33,586 nt of DNA, from positions 1 through 33,586 of the forward strand of contig JBDLJM010000018.1 in NCBI GenBank assembly GCA_039714315.1, written 5' to 3'. The DNA is from Bacteroidota bacterium. Lineage in GTDB: Bacteria > Bacteroidota > Bacteroidia > Flavobacteriales > JADGDT01. Below the pieces are notes generated by a model that did not search any database, was not told the origin of the DNA, and saw nothing but the letters and a program-made list of their open reading frames with translations. The position numbers and the translations under genes were made by a program. Shown one piece after another: positions 7,241 through 15,728 of the stretch (position 1 is the first letter of the stretch; every line of letters begins with the position of its first letter).

Positions 7241-9859
7241 ATGAAGAACTTACTCTTATTCATCACATTAACATCATTATTTTCTTTTTCCTCGTGCGAT
7301 TCTCCTCTTACAAAAGATGTAAACAGAGTGAAAGGCGTACCAAAAAATGCTGTTTTATTATTTGAATCAGATAATATTGGTGAAGCCTTAAATAATTTAG
7401 AGGAAAACTCTTTATGGTCAGTTATTGAGAAAGAAGAAAGCATAAAGTTAATAGCCACACAGTTGAGATCACTTTCTCAATACCTCAATAAAAATAACAT
7501 TGAGGTTTTAGATAAAAAAGCAGTTTTTAGCCTTCACAATGTGGGTGTAAAATCGTTTGATTATCTTATTTTACTTAAACAATCGGATATTAGCCCGGAA
7601 GATTTTTCGAAATTTGATCCGCACAAAAAGTCCAGTAAAATTTATGACAGTGCCAATATTGTTGAATACTCCCTGCCGGTTTTATCTTCACCTCTTTATG
7701 TAAGTAATTATCAGGGACTGTTAATAATTAGCAGAAATATTATTTTGTTAGAAAACTCTATCCGTCAGTTAAATTCGAAAGAAAGCCTGATGGATAATTC
7801 TAATTTCAGCTCCATATACAAGTCTATAAACAATAAAGAAGACTTCAACTTATTAATAAATATTCCCAAACTAAGAGTAGTTGATAAATTTGCAGACAAC
7901 ATTGATTTCGTTAAATGGACCACAAATTTCTCCGATTGGATGGAATTAGATATTAGTCCGGATGCCGATGAAATATTCTGCAGCGGAATAACATCTACAA
8001 ATGACTCTATCGGAAACTTCCTCGGTATTTTTAGTAATCAAAAAGCTCAAAGAATTACTGTTGATGAACTTTTACCTTCGGGAACAGCCTTTTCTGTAGT
8101 ATACGGTTTTGAGAATTTTTCTCAATATTATCGCAGATACCAGGACTATCTCCAAAAACACGGTGAGTTAAAAAAGTTTGAATTAAATCAGCAAAAACAC
8201 CAGATAAAAAGAGCAAAATTATTTGATACATGGATAGATAATCAAATTGGATTTGCCGCTCTAAGATCGGACAACAAAGCAATAAACTACAATGATTTGG
8301 TGTTGATAAAAAGTAAGGAGGCTTCTTTGGCTAAAGAAGCATTAAAACTTATCAGCGATAAGTCGATACTTAATTTTAGAGGATTTACAATTCATAAGAC
8401 GGTAAAAAAGGAAATTTTTAAAGATTATCTGGGAGAATCATTCAGGAACCTACAGGCTCCTTACTATACTATTATTGATGATGTTGTAATATTATCGGAT
8501 AACAGAAAAAACATCCAAAATATCATAAGCGATTATATAGACGGTCGTAATATGGAAAGTTACCACCATTTTAAAAACTTAAAAGAAGATCTGGCTTATA
8601 AATCTAATATTATCTTTTACTTCAAAAATCCTGATTTTTCAGAATTTTTAACTGCCATTTTCCCTGATTTAAAACCCCTCATTTCAGATAACATCAAAGA
8701 ATTATCAAAATATAAATCGGGAGCTTTTCAGTTTACTTATGAAAATGGTAATGCCTATACAAATATTTTAGCAAGGCAGAGCTATGAAGTAGAAAATGAA
8801 GTTAAGCCTATATGGGAACTAGAGTTTGACAAGGATTTATATCCGGAAATCAGTACTCTTCAAAATCATTACAATAACAATAAGGAAATAGCTGTACAGG
8901 ATAAAAACAATATACTCTATTTAATTAGTACTTCCGGTAAAATTTTGTGGTCGAAACAACTGGACTCGAAAATTTTAGGAAAAATACAACAGGTAGACTT
9001 GTACAAAAACAGGAAATTACAAATGGCTTTCAACACCGAAGCCAATTTATACATCTTGGACAGGAACGGAAAAAACATCGATAATTTCCCTAAAAAACTT
9101 CCCTGGAAATCGAGTGCACCAATCGGCATTTTTGATTATTCGAAAAGTAGGAACTATAGATTTGTTGTACCAATGGGCAAACAAATAAGGATGTACGACA
9201 ATAAAGGGAAAACAATTAGCGGCTTCAAGTTTAAGAAAAGTTCCAGTACTATTAATAAAGCACCACAGCACTTTAGAGTAAAAGGCAAAGATTATATAGT
9301 TCTGAGTACTGCCAGTGGTAAAATATATGTTCTGGACAGAAGAGGCAGCAACAGAATTAATGTTAAGAATAACTATCCTTTAGGTGTTAATAAATTTTAT
9401 CTGATTGAAGAATCTTCTTTATCTAAATCCAGAATTATAACAAATACAAAAAAAGGAGAGCTCCTGAGTATCTTCTTCAATTCCGTAGTTGATATTTCGA
9501 AAATAGATAAATTCGACAGTGAAACATTCTATATCAAAAAAGGAGATCAGACTGTTTCTTTATCTAAAAACATTGTAAAGTGGAGCAATAAAAGCTCTAC
9601 CGAAATTTTTGAAATAGAAGACAATAATTTTAGCGAGCCAAAAGTCTTTTCCTGGAATAAAATTCATTATTTGGTAGTGGGATCCGTATCATCTAACAAA
9701 GTTTACTTATTTGATTCTAATATGGATCTACAAAAAGGATTTCCGGTTTATGGACAAATAGTTGGTCGTGTAGCTGATTATAACCGCAACGGTGATGTTA
9801 ACTTTCCTGTTATTGTTAATGATGATAAAGGAAATCTAAAGATGTTCTCAATTAATTAA
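7241..9859 (+). CDS. large predicted lipoprotein, DUF3352-like N-terminus and beta-propeller-like C-terminus, function unknown
   Basis: I do not recognise a named gene. The 872-residue product begins with a lipoprotein signal (MKNLLLFITLTSLFSFSSC, acylated Cys19), so it is probably membrane-anchored in the periplasm or at the outer membrane. Residues about 30-510 contain PKNAVLLFE and repeated alpha/beta segments resembling DUF3352-type proteins; this is a tentative assignment. Residues about 540-870 carry repeated strand motifs (GKILWSKQL, ANLYILDRNGKNI, GKIYVLDRRGS, NKVYLFDSNMDLQKGFP) typical of PQQ/WD-like beta-propeller blades. It lies between a peptidoglycan hydrolase gene and a polyprenyl synthase gene, which hints at an envelope role, but only by context. 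Codon and base use look like its neighbours. Confidence 0.8.
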   Translation: MKNLLLFITLTSLFSFSSCDSPLTKDVNRVKGVPKNAVLLFESDNIGEALNNLEENSLWSVIEKEESIKLIATQLRSLSQYLNKNNIEVLDKKAVFSLHNVGVKSFDYLILLKQSDISPEDFSKFDPHKKSSKIYDSANIVEYSLPVLSSPLYVSNYQGLLIISRNIILLENSIRQLNSKESLMDNSNFSSIYKSINNKEDFNLLINIPKLRVVDKFADNIDFVKWTTNFSDWMELDISPDADEIFCSGITSTNDSIGNFLGIFSNQKAQRITVDELLPSGTAFSVVYGFENFSQYYRRYQDYLQKHGELKKFELNQQKHQIKRAKLFDTWIDNQIGFAALRSDNKAINYNDLVLIKSKEASLAKEALKLISDKSILNFRGFTIHKTVKKEIFKDYLGESFRNLQAPYYTIIDDVVILSDNRKNIQNIISDYIDGRNMESYHHFKNLKEDLAYKSNIIFYFKNPDFSEFLTAIFPDLKPLISDNIKELSKYKSGAFQFTYENGNAYTNILARQSYEVENEVKPIWELEFDKDLYPEISTLQNHYNNNKEIAVQDKNNILYLISTSGKILWSKQLDSKILGKIQQVDLYKNRKLQMAFNTEANLYILDRNGKNIDNFPKKLPWKSSAPIGIFDYSKSRNYRFVVPMGKQIRMYDNKGKTISGFKFKKSSSTINKAPQHFRVKGKDYIVLSTASGKIYVLDRRGSNRINVKNNYPLGVNKFYLIEESSLSKSRIITNTKKGELLSIFFNSVVDISKIDKFDSETFYIKKGDQTVSLSKNIVKWSNKSSTEIFEIEDNNFSEPKVFSWNKIHYLVVGSVSSNKVYLFDSNMDLQKGFPVYGQIVGRVADYNRNGDVNFPVIVNDDKGNLKMFSIN

Positions 9860-9896
9860 TGCTATATTCTGACCAAAACGAACAAATTATAGACAG

Positions 9897-10871
9897 ATGA
9901 AACCCGCAGAAAAAATAAAGGAACCTATAAATAACGAGATGCGATTATTTGAAGAAAAATTCAGAGAATCCATGTCTTCATCTGTTCCTTTACTAGAAAG
10001 AATAACGCATTACATTGTTCGTAGAAAAGGAAAACAAATGCGTCCTATGTTTGTTTTCTTAACTGCAAAAGCTCTTTCCGGAAGTGTTTCAGAACGATCG
10101 TATCGTGCTGCTTCGTTAATTGAACTTTTACATACGGCAACACTTGTACACGATGATGTTGTTGACGACAGCAATATGCGCCGTGGTTTTTTCTCTATAA
10201 ATGCCCTTTGGAAAAATAAAATTGCCGTTTTGGTCGGTGATTATCTTCTTTCAAAAGGTTTATTACTATCTGTTGACAATGAAGATTTCGATTTGTTAAA
10301 AATAGTATCAACAGCAGTTCGGGAAATGTCGGAAGGGGAATTGCTGCAAATTGAAAAAGCGAGAAAACTGGATATTACGGAGGCGGTATATTTCGATATA
10401 ATCAGACAAAAAACCGCTACCCTTATTGCTGCATGTACAGCTGCAGGAGCCAGATCGGTTGGTGCTGATATCGATATGGTGCATCGTTTTCACCGCTTTG
10501 GAGAGTTAATCGGAATTGCATTTCAGATAAAAGATGATTTGTTCGACTATACAAATGCCAAAATTGGCAAACCTACCGGTATTGATATAAAAGAACAAAA
10601 AATGACTTTACCGCTTATCCACACTTTAAATAATTGCGATAAGAAAGAAAGAAAATGGCTGATTAACTCCGTAAAAAAACACAATACAGACAAGAAAAGA
10701 GTTAAGGAAGTTATTGAATTTGTAAAACAAAACGGTGGTATAGAATACACAACCAAACGTATGCTGGAATACCAGCAGGAAGCACTGAAACTTCTCGAAG
10801 GTATAGCTGACAGTCCGGCCAAAGAAGCACTAATTACACTGGTAAATTACGTTATCGAAAGAAAAAAATAA
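9897..10871 (+). CDS. long-chain all-trans polyprenyl diphosphate synthase
   Basis: Cytoplasmic trans-prenyltransferase that extends allylic diphosphates with isopentenyl diphosphate, most likely for the menaquinone side chain. The 324-residue protein has the first Asp-rich motif DDVVD at residues 86-90 and the second, DDLFD, at 213-217, with GKPTGIDIKEQKMTLPL just after. Small residues (Ala81, Thr82) stand four to five positions before the first motif, which in this family permits long products, so an octaprenyl-type chain (IspB/HepT-like) is more likely than farnesyl or geranylgeranyl. The gap to the lipoprotein gene is 37 bases and to dnaG 49 bases, consistent with one transcript. Confidence 0.93.
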   Translation: MKPAEKIKEPINNEMRLFEEKFRESMSSSVPLLERITHYIVRRKGKQMRPMFVFLTAKALSGSVSERSYRAASLIELLHTATLVHDDVVDDSNMRRGFFSINALWKNKIAVLVGDYLLSKGLLLSVDNEDFDLLKIVSTAVREMSEGELLQIEKARKLDITEAVYFDIIRQKTATLIAACTAAGARSVGADIDMVHRFHRFGELIGIAFQIKDDLFDYTNAKIGKPTGIDIKEQKMTLPLIHTLNNCDKKERKWLINSVKKHNTDKKRVKEVIEFVKQNGGIEYTTKRMLEYQQEALKLLEGIADSPAKEALITLVNYVIERKK

Positions 10872-10920
10872 TTATATTCTCTCTTTATAATAGAAAATAA
10901 AAAATTATCAATTAGTATAG

Positions 10921-12960
10921 ATGATTCCAAAGGAAACCATAGATAGAATTTTTGAAGCTTCACGAGTTGAAGAGGTAATTGGTGACTTTGTAACTTTAAA
11001 AAGAGCAGGACAAAACCTAAAAGGATTAAGTCCATTTGTAAACGAAAAAACGCCCTCTTTCGTTGTGTCTCCTGCAAAACAAATCTGGAAAGATTTTAGT
11101 TCTTCAAAAGGAGGAAATGTTGTTAGTTTTCTGATGGAGCTGGAAAACTATTCATACCCCGAAGCTTTGAGATATTTAGCAAGGCGTTATAATATCGAAA
11201 TTGAAGAAGAAGAACTTGACGAAGAGAGTAAAAAATTAGCCGACGAAAAAGAAAGCATGTATTTGGTTTCTGAATATGCAGCTAAATATTTCAACGAAAC
11301 ACTTTTAAATTCTCAACGGGGAAAAGCTATAGGTCTCTCTTACTTTAAAGAAAGAGGATTTAGAAAAGATACTATTGAAAAATTCAGACTTGGATATTGC
11401 CTTGATGAATGGACGGCATTTACTGATTCAGCCATTTCGAAAGGTTATAATCTGAATTTTCTCGAATCAACCGGTTTGTCAATTGTTAAGGAAAGTGGCA
11501 AAAAGTTCGATCGATTTAAAGGTAGGGTTATGTTTCCAATCCAATCGCTCTCTGGAAGGGTATTGGGATTTGGAGGAAGAACACTTTTAAGCGATAAAAA
11601 GGTAGCCAAGTATCTTAACTCTCCGGAAAGTGCAATCTACCATAAATCAAATTTACTTTATGGTATTTATCAGGCAAAAGGCAGTATTATTAAAAACGAT
11701 ACCTGCTATCTGGTTGAAGGGTATACTGATGTGATTTCCTTACACCAAAATGGTATTGAAAATGTTGTAGCTTCTTCGGGTACTGCACTTACTCCCGGAC
11801 AAATAAATTTAATTAAACGCTTTACCCCAAACATCACCGTACTTTATGATGGTGATGCAGCCGGAATAAAGGCATCTTTCAGAGGTATTGATCTATTACT
11901 GGAACAGAACATGAACGTAAAAGTTCTGACTTTTCCTGATGGTCACGACCCGGATTCTTTTTCAAAATCTGTTTCTACAAGCGAACTACAGGCATATTTA
12001 AATGATAATGAAACAGATTTCATTCAGTTCAAAAGTGATTTATTACTAAAAGATGCAGAAGGTGATCCGATAAAGAGAGCCGGATTAATTAGAGATATTG
12101 TCCAATCAATTGCCAAAATTGAGGATAGAATTAAACGAGAAGTTTACATACAGGAAACTTCAAGGCTTCTAAACATCCAGGAATCAATACTTTTTGATGA
12201 ACTGGCTCAGATTGACAACAGAGAATTAAAAAAACTATCTCAGCAAAGAAGCAGAACTCAAGATTCTAATAAACCACAAAACCCGGGTTTAACAATTGTT
12301 CCGGACGATGAACCTCCACCTGATATTCCGGGATTCATGGGAGGCCCAACAACCCCTGCATCGCAATCTCTAAAAAAACAATTAAATTCGGCCGAGGAAC
12401 AGGAAAAGGAATTAATGAACCTATTACTTGTATATGGCGATTTTGAAATTGATATTATTGATGAGGTAGAACAGGAGAACGAAAAAGGAGAAATTGAAAC
12501 TGTAAAAGAAAGCTTTAAAACAACTGTAATTCAAGAAATAGTTGAAAGATTGGACGAAGACAATATGGGTTTCGAAAATACTTTCTTCAACGAAATATAT
12601 GATGAAATTATAGAAGGTATAAATAATGATGAAATAAGAAGTTCTGAATACTTCCGAAAACATCAGAACCAGCAAATTGCATCATTTATAGCTGATGTGG
12701 TTAGTGAAAAATATGAACTTAGCAAAAACTGGAAAAAGAAAGATATTCATATTCTGGGTAAAGAACAAAGATTAACACAAGCAACTGAGCAAACAGTATT
12801 GAGGTTCAAGGAAAAAAGAATTTCCGCCAAAATAGATAATATGGCCAAAAGCCTGACATCTATCTCCGATAATATGGAAAGACAGAGTAAAATGAAGGAA
12901 CTTATGAAACTTAATGAGTTGAGAACCTTAATAAATTCAAAATTAAACAGGGTACTTTAG
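10921..12960 (+). CDS. dnaG: DNA primase DnaG with degenerate zinc-binding domain
   Basis: Synthesises RNA primers for replication. The 679-residue protein has an N-terminal CHC2-type domain (1-100), a primase core with TOPRIM motifs EGYTD at 266-270, DGD at 310-312 and DPD at 343-345, a Pro-rich linker near 450-490 and a helical C-terminal helicase-interaction region. The four zinc ligand positions are all changed: GLSPFVNEKTPSF and WKDFSSSKGGN replace the usual GLCPFHNEKTPSF and CxxC, giving Ser37, Val40, Asp58 and Ser61. The rest of that domain is conserved, so it is a natural variant and not decay. From memory, flavobacterial DnaG proteins share this feature. A strong terminator follows the stop. 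Confidence 0.96.
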   Translation: MIPKETIDRIFEASRVEEVIGDFVTLKRAGQNLKGLSPFVNEKTPSFVVSPAKQIWKDFSSSKGGNVVSFLMELENYSYPEALRYLARRYNIEIEEEELDEESKKLADEKESMYLVSEYAAKYFNETLLNSQRGKAIGLSYFKERGFRKDTIEKFRLGYCLDEWTAFTDSAISKGYNLNFLESTGLSIVKESGKKFDRFKGRVMFPIQSLSGRVLGFGGRTLLSDKKVAKYLNSPESAIYHKSNLLYGIYQAKGSIIKNDTCYLVEGYTDVISLHQNGIENVVASSGTALTPGQINLIKRFTPNITVLYDGDAAGIKASFRGIDLLLEQNMNVKVLTFPDGHDPDSFSKSVSTSELQAYLNDNETDFIQFKSDLLLKDAEGDPIKRAGLIRDIVQSIAKIEDRIKREVYIQETSRLLNIQESILFDELAQIDNRELKKLSQQRSRTQDSNKPQNPGLTIVPDDEPPPDIPGFMGGPTTPASQSLKKQLNSAEEQEKELMNLLLVYGDFEIDIIDEVEQENEKGEIETVKESFKTTVIQEIVERLDEDNMGFENTFFNEIYDEIIEGINNDEIRSSEYFRKHQNQQIASFIADVVSEKYELSKNWKKKDIHILGKEQRLTQATEQTVLRFKEKRISAKIDNMAKSLTSISDNMERQSKMKELMKLNELRTLINSKLNRVL

Positions 12961-12964
12961 GTAT

Positions 12965-13001
12965 AAAAAAAATGCGTTGAAAAATCCAACGCATTTTTTT
13001 T
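12965..13001. terminator. bidirectional intrinsic terminator after dnaG
   Basis: A perfect 15-bp inverted repeat pairs 12965-12979 with 12987-13001. Its core is TGCGTTG/CAACGCA, flanked by eight A before and eight T after, with a 7-base loop. The A-tract becomes a T-tract on the minus strand, so it can end both dnaG and the converging response regulator gene. Confidence 0.92.
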
Positions 13002-13024
13002 ATTATAACTTAATTTATCTCTAA

Positions 13025-13663
13025 TTAATATAGATCTAAATTTCTGGCGTGATTAATTAACTCAACCATATTTGTTACATCAAGCTTCTTCAGCAATCTT
13101 GCTTTATATGTACTAACGGTTTTTTCATTAATAGTTAGTTCTTCAGCAATCTCTTTATTCCTTTTTCCCGCAGAAAGAAGTTTCAATACTTCAATTTCTC
13201 TTGTAGAAAGTTTTTTATACAAACGTGATGGTCTGTGGGCATTTTCGTCAAAAGCTAATTTTTGAGCTAATTCATTACTGATATAAATCCCACCTTCGCT
13301 TATCTTTCTTATAGCCGAAATTATTGTTTCCGTATCTGCTTCTTTTGATACAAATCCTGAAGCTCCCGCCTTTAATGCACTAATAGCGTATACCTTTTCC
13401 GGATGCATACTTAAAATTAATATTTTAGTATGTGGAATATCTTTCTTGATATGTCTAATTGCGGTAATCCCGTTCATTTTTGGCATATCAATATCCAACA
13501 ACACAATATCGATATGTTGTGCTCTTAGCTTGTTTAATGCATCTTCCCCGTCTATTGCCTCATCAACAATATTCATGTCAGGGATTTGTTTAAATAATAA
13601 CCGTAGACCTTTTCGGACTACAGCATGATCGTCAGCGATTAATAAATTTATCATTTTAATCAA
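13025..13663 (-). CDS. NarL/LuxR-type response regulator transcription factor
   Basis: A 212-residue two-component regulator. Residues 4-125 form the receiver domain with acidic pocket Asp11-Asp12, phospho-acceptor Asp57 in LLDIDMP, Ser85 and Lys107. Residues about 147-207 form a LuxR-type helix-turn-helix (LSTREIEVLKLLSAGKRNKEIAEEL, then TINEKTVSTYKARLLKKL). MIKM at the N-terminus allows a second start at Met4, which would begin directly with the first receiver strand. It is divergently transcribed from a histidine kinase 99 bases away, and the two probably make a pair. The target genes are unknown. Confidence 0.93.
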   Translation of the reverse strand: MIKMINLLIADDHAVVRKGLRLLFKQIPDMNIVDEAIDGEDALNKLRAQHIDIVLLDIDMPKMNGITAIRHIKKDIPHTKILILSMHPEKVYAISALKAGASGFVSKEADTETIISAIRKISEGGIYISNELAQKLAFDENAHRPSRLYKKLSTREIEVLKLLSAGKRNKEIAEELTINEKTVSTYKARLLKKLDVTNMVELINHARNLDLY

Positions 13664-13696
13664 AGATTAGACAGTTATTACTTACTTTATTGACTA

Positions 13697-13704
13697 CAAA
13701 TATA
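13697..13704 (-). promoter_or_regulatory. putative -7 element for response regulator gene
   Basis: On the minus strand this reads TATATTTG, a TAnnTTTG match 33 bases upstream of the start codon at 13663. No TTTG lies 19 bases further upstream. Confidence 0.45.
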
Positions 13705-13729
13705 TCATTTTACATAAATAAAAAAATTA

Positions 13730-13737
13730 TATATTTG
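13730..13737 (+). promoter_or_regulatory. putative -7 element for histidine kinase gene
   Basis: TATATTTG on the plus strand, 25 bases before the kinase start at 13763. Its spacing to the oppositely oriented copy at 13697-13704 is 25 bases, so the two divergent promoters must overlap in their -33 regions and may compete. Confidence 0.45.
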
Positions 13738-13762
13738 AAAAAATTTAATCAAGCACCGATAA

Positions 13763-14680
13763 ATGAGCGAGTTTTTTTCCCAGTGGGTTAATTATTACAT
13801 CCTTTTAGCATTAATAATAACACTTGGTGTTGTATACAGTTATTGGAGAAGACGTGAAAAACTACTCCAAAAACACGGTGAATTAATTAAGGAGCTACAG
13901 CTAAAAGAACGTAAGCTTAACGAACTTAATATTCTTCAGGAAGACAAGAACCTCAGATTAGAAGCTTCGCAGGAAAAACTTGAGAAAGTAAACTTCACCA
14001 ATAATAAATTATTGAGCATAATGGCCCATGATGTTAAAGGGCCCCTGAAGTTTATGGTGAATCTTGCCTCTTTAATGAAAAGCAATTACGAAATTTTATC
14101 AAAAGATGAACGTCAGGAAAATCTCGAAATAATTTCCACTACAGGCAATAAGGTATTTGATCTGGTACAAAACATGCTCCAATGGACTAAAATGCAGTCA
14201 GAGAGCATTAAAATGAAAAAGGACCCTGTACATCTCAAGAGCCTGGTTCAGGAAAAAATAGAATTATTCAATTCAGGAGCAAAGGCTAAGGATATCGATT
14301 TGATAAATGATTTATCAGAGGATATATATATATGGGGTGATGTAAATATGCTTGGTTTAGTGTTTCAAAACCTCATATCTAACTCAATAAAATTTACCCG
14401 CTCAAAAGGATCAGTGCGAATATACACAACTTATTCTCTTGAAGAAGTAGTAGAAATAGCGGTTGAAGACACAGGAATTGGTATGTCGGTATTGGATGTA
14501 GAAAGATTGTTAGACAGGAATGTACACCATACAACTTCAGGCACTTCCGAAGAACCAGGTTCAGGCTTGGGAATGATGGTAGCGCAAGAAATGATTGCCC
14601 GTCATGATAGTAGAATTTTTGTTGAAAGTGCTATTGGCAAGGGCAGTAAATTTACTTTTGTACTGCAACTGATCAACTAA
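13763..14680 (+). CDS. membrane-anchored sensor histidine kinase without a recognisable input domain
   Basis: A 305-residue two-component kinase. One membrane segment (about 9-28, YYILLALIITLGVVYSYW) is followed by a charged coiled coil (about 30-80). The HisKA-like dimerisation domain has His89 in SIMAHDVKGPLKFM, and the ATPase domain shows the N box NLISNSIKFT near 204, the G1 box DTGIGM and the G2 box GSGLGM. No PAS, HAMP, GAF or periplasmic domain is present; only about eight residues precede the helix, so input must come through the membrane segment, the coiled coil or a partner. The divergent response regulator is the likely partner. The start is the first ATG after a -7-like element. 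Confidence 0.9.
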   Translation: MSEFFSQWVNYYILLALIITLGVVYSYWRRREKLLQKHGELIKELQLKERKLNELNILQEDKNLRLEASQEKLEKVNFTNNKLLSIMAHDVKGPLKFMVNLASLMKSNYEILSKDERQENLEIISTTGNKVFDLVQNMLQWTKMQSESIKMKKDPVHLKSLVQEKIELFNSGAKAKDIDLINDLSEDIYIWGDVNMLGLVFQNLISNSIKFTRSKGSVRIYTTYSLEEVVEIAVEDTGIGMSVLDVERLLDRNVHHTTSGTSEEPGSGLGMMVAQEMIARHDSRIFVESAIGKGSKFTFVLQLIN

Positions 14681-14763
14681 ACAATTAAATACTTGTTCTT
14701 TAAGCCAATCATTTTTATCTTTCAGTTTGATAACTTTTTTCAAATCTGACAATTAAAATACCG

Positions 14764-15624
14764 ATGAACAACGAAAAGGTAAAAATTATAGAATGCCCTC
14801 GTGATGCAATGCAAGGGATTCACGATTTTATTCCCACCCAAAATAAGGCACGCTATATAAACACCTTACTAAAAGTCGGTTATCATACAATTGATTTCGG
14901 AAGCTTTGTTTCTCCAAAAGCTATCCCGCAAATGCGAGATACTGCCGAGGTTTTAAAACTGTTGAATCTGGATCAAAGTGAAAGTAAACTTTTGGCTATA
15001 GCTGCTAACTACAGAGGTGCGGAAGATGCATGTGCCTTCGATGAAATTTCTTATATAGGATTCCCTTTCTCTGTTTCAGAGACCTTTCAAATGAGAAATA
15101 CCAATAAAACAATTGAACAGTCTTTGAATTCTGTTGAGAATATAAAGAACTTAGTAAGTAAATCGAATAAAGAATTAGTAGTTTATTTGTCAATGGCTTT
15201 TGGCAATCCATATGGAGAACCGTGGAATATAGACTTAGTTGCAAAATGGGCTGAAAAAATTGCTGATTTAGGGGTCACAACTATAGCTCTTTCCGATACA
15301 ATAGGAGTCTCGCAAAAAGAATCTATCCAATATTTATTCTCTAACCTGATTCCTGCTTTCCCGGAAGTAGAATTTGGAGCTCACCTCCATTCCAGAAAAG
15401 AAACCTGGCGCGAAAAGGTAATGGCTTCATTTGAGGCAGGATGCAGAAGATTTGACTCGGCAATAAAAGGTCTTGGAGGCTGCCCGATGGCTAAAGACGA
15501 TCTGATAGGAAACCTGCCAACCGAAAAGCTTTTGTCGTATATGACTGAAAAAAGAGTTCAAACAAATTTAAACCCCTTAATGTTTGAATCTGCATATAAC
15601 GCTGCTCTAAATATATTTGTATAG
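14764..15624 (+). CDS. 3-hydroxy-3-methylglutaryl-CoA lyase-like enzyme
   Basis: A 286-residue DRE-TIM metallolyase, predicted to cleave HMG-CoA to acetoacetate and acetyl-CoA in leucine degradation, in the cytoplasm. Visible motifs are CPRDAMQ (Arg13-Asp14, for PRDGLQ), SFVSPKAIPQM at 47-57, SDTIG at 177-181, the metal-binding His207-x-His209 in GAHLHS, and the active-site loop GLGGCPMA with Cys240. It differs from well-studied HMG-CoA lyases in having Asp for Glu before SFVSPK and HLHSRKETW for HCHDTYGQA. It matches my memory of the flavobacterial form of the enzyme. No other leucine-degradation gene lies next to it. Substrate assignment is by family only. Confidence 0.85.
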   Translation: MNNEKVKIIECPRDAMQGIHDFIPTQNKARYINTLLKVGYHTIDFGSFVSPKAIPQMRDTAEVLKLLNLDQSESKLLAIAANYRGAEDACAFDEISYIGFPFSVSETFQMRNTNKTIEQSLNSVENIKNLVSKSNKELVVYLSMAFGNPYGEPWNIDLVAKWAEKIADLGVTTIALSDTIGVSQKESIQYLFSNLIPAFPEVEFGAHLHSRKETWREKVMASFEAGCRRFDSAIKGLGGCPMAKDDLIGNLPTEKLLSYMTEKRVQTNLNPLMFESAYNAALNIFV

Positions 15625-15646
15625 TTAAAAGATCTAAATTCTATAA

Positions 15647-15697
15647 AATCCCATAAAAGTTGACTTATATCAACAGCCATGACTAAATTTTGGGATT
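15647..15697. repeat. nested inverted repeat in intergenic space
   Basis: Outer arms AATCCCA (15647-15653) and TGGGATT (15691-15697) enclose an inner hairpin GTTGA/TCAAC (15659-15663 and 15669-15673). No T-run follows directly, so it is not a convincing terminator. It could be a structured leader of the rhomboid gene. Confidence 0.3.
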
Positions 15698-15728
15698 CCA
15701 TATAACCTTATCGTAAAAATTTACACAA

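Noticed and set aside
7114-7458. Minus-strand frame of 114 codons across the glucosaminidase/lipoprotein junction
   Set aside because: It overlaps two well-supported genes and the promoter-like dyad, and its product resembles nothing.
15612-15619. TATATTTG as a promoter for the rhomboid gene
   Set aside because: It lies within the last codons of the HMG-CoA lyase gene, more than 100 bases from the rhomboid start; kept only as a possibility.
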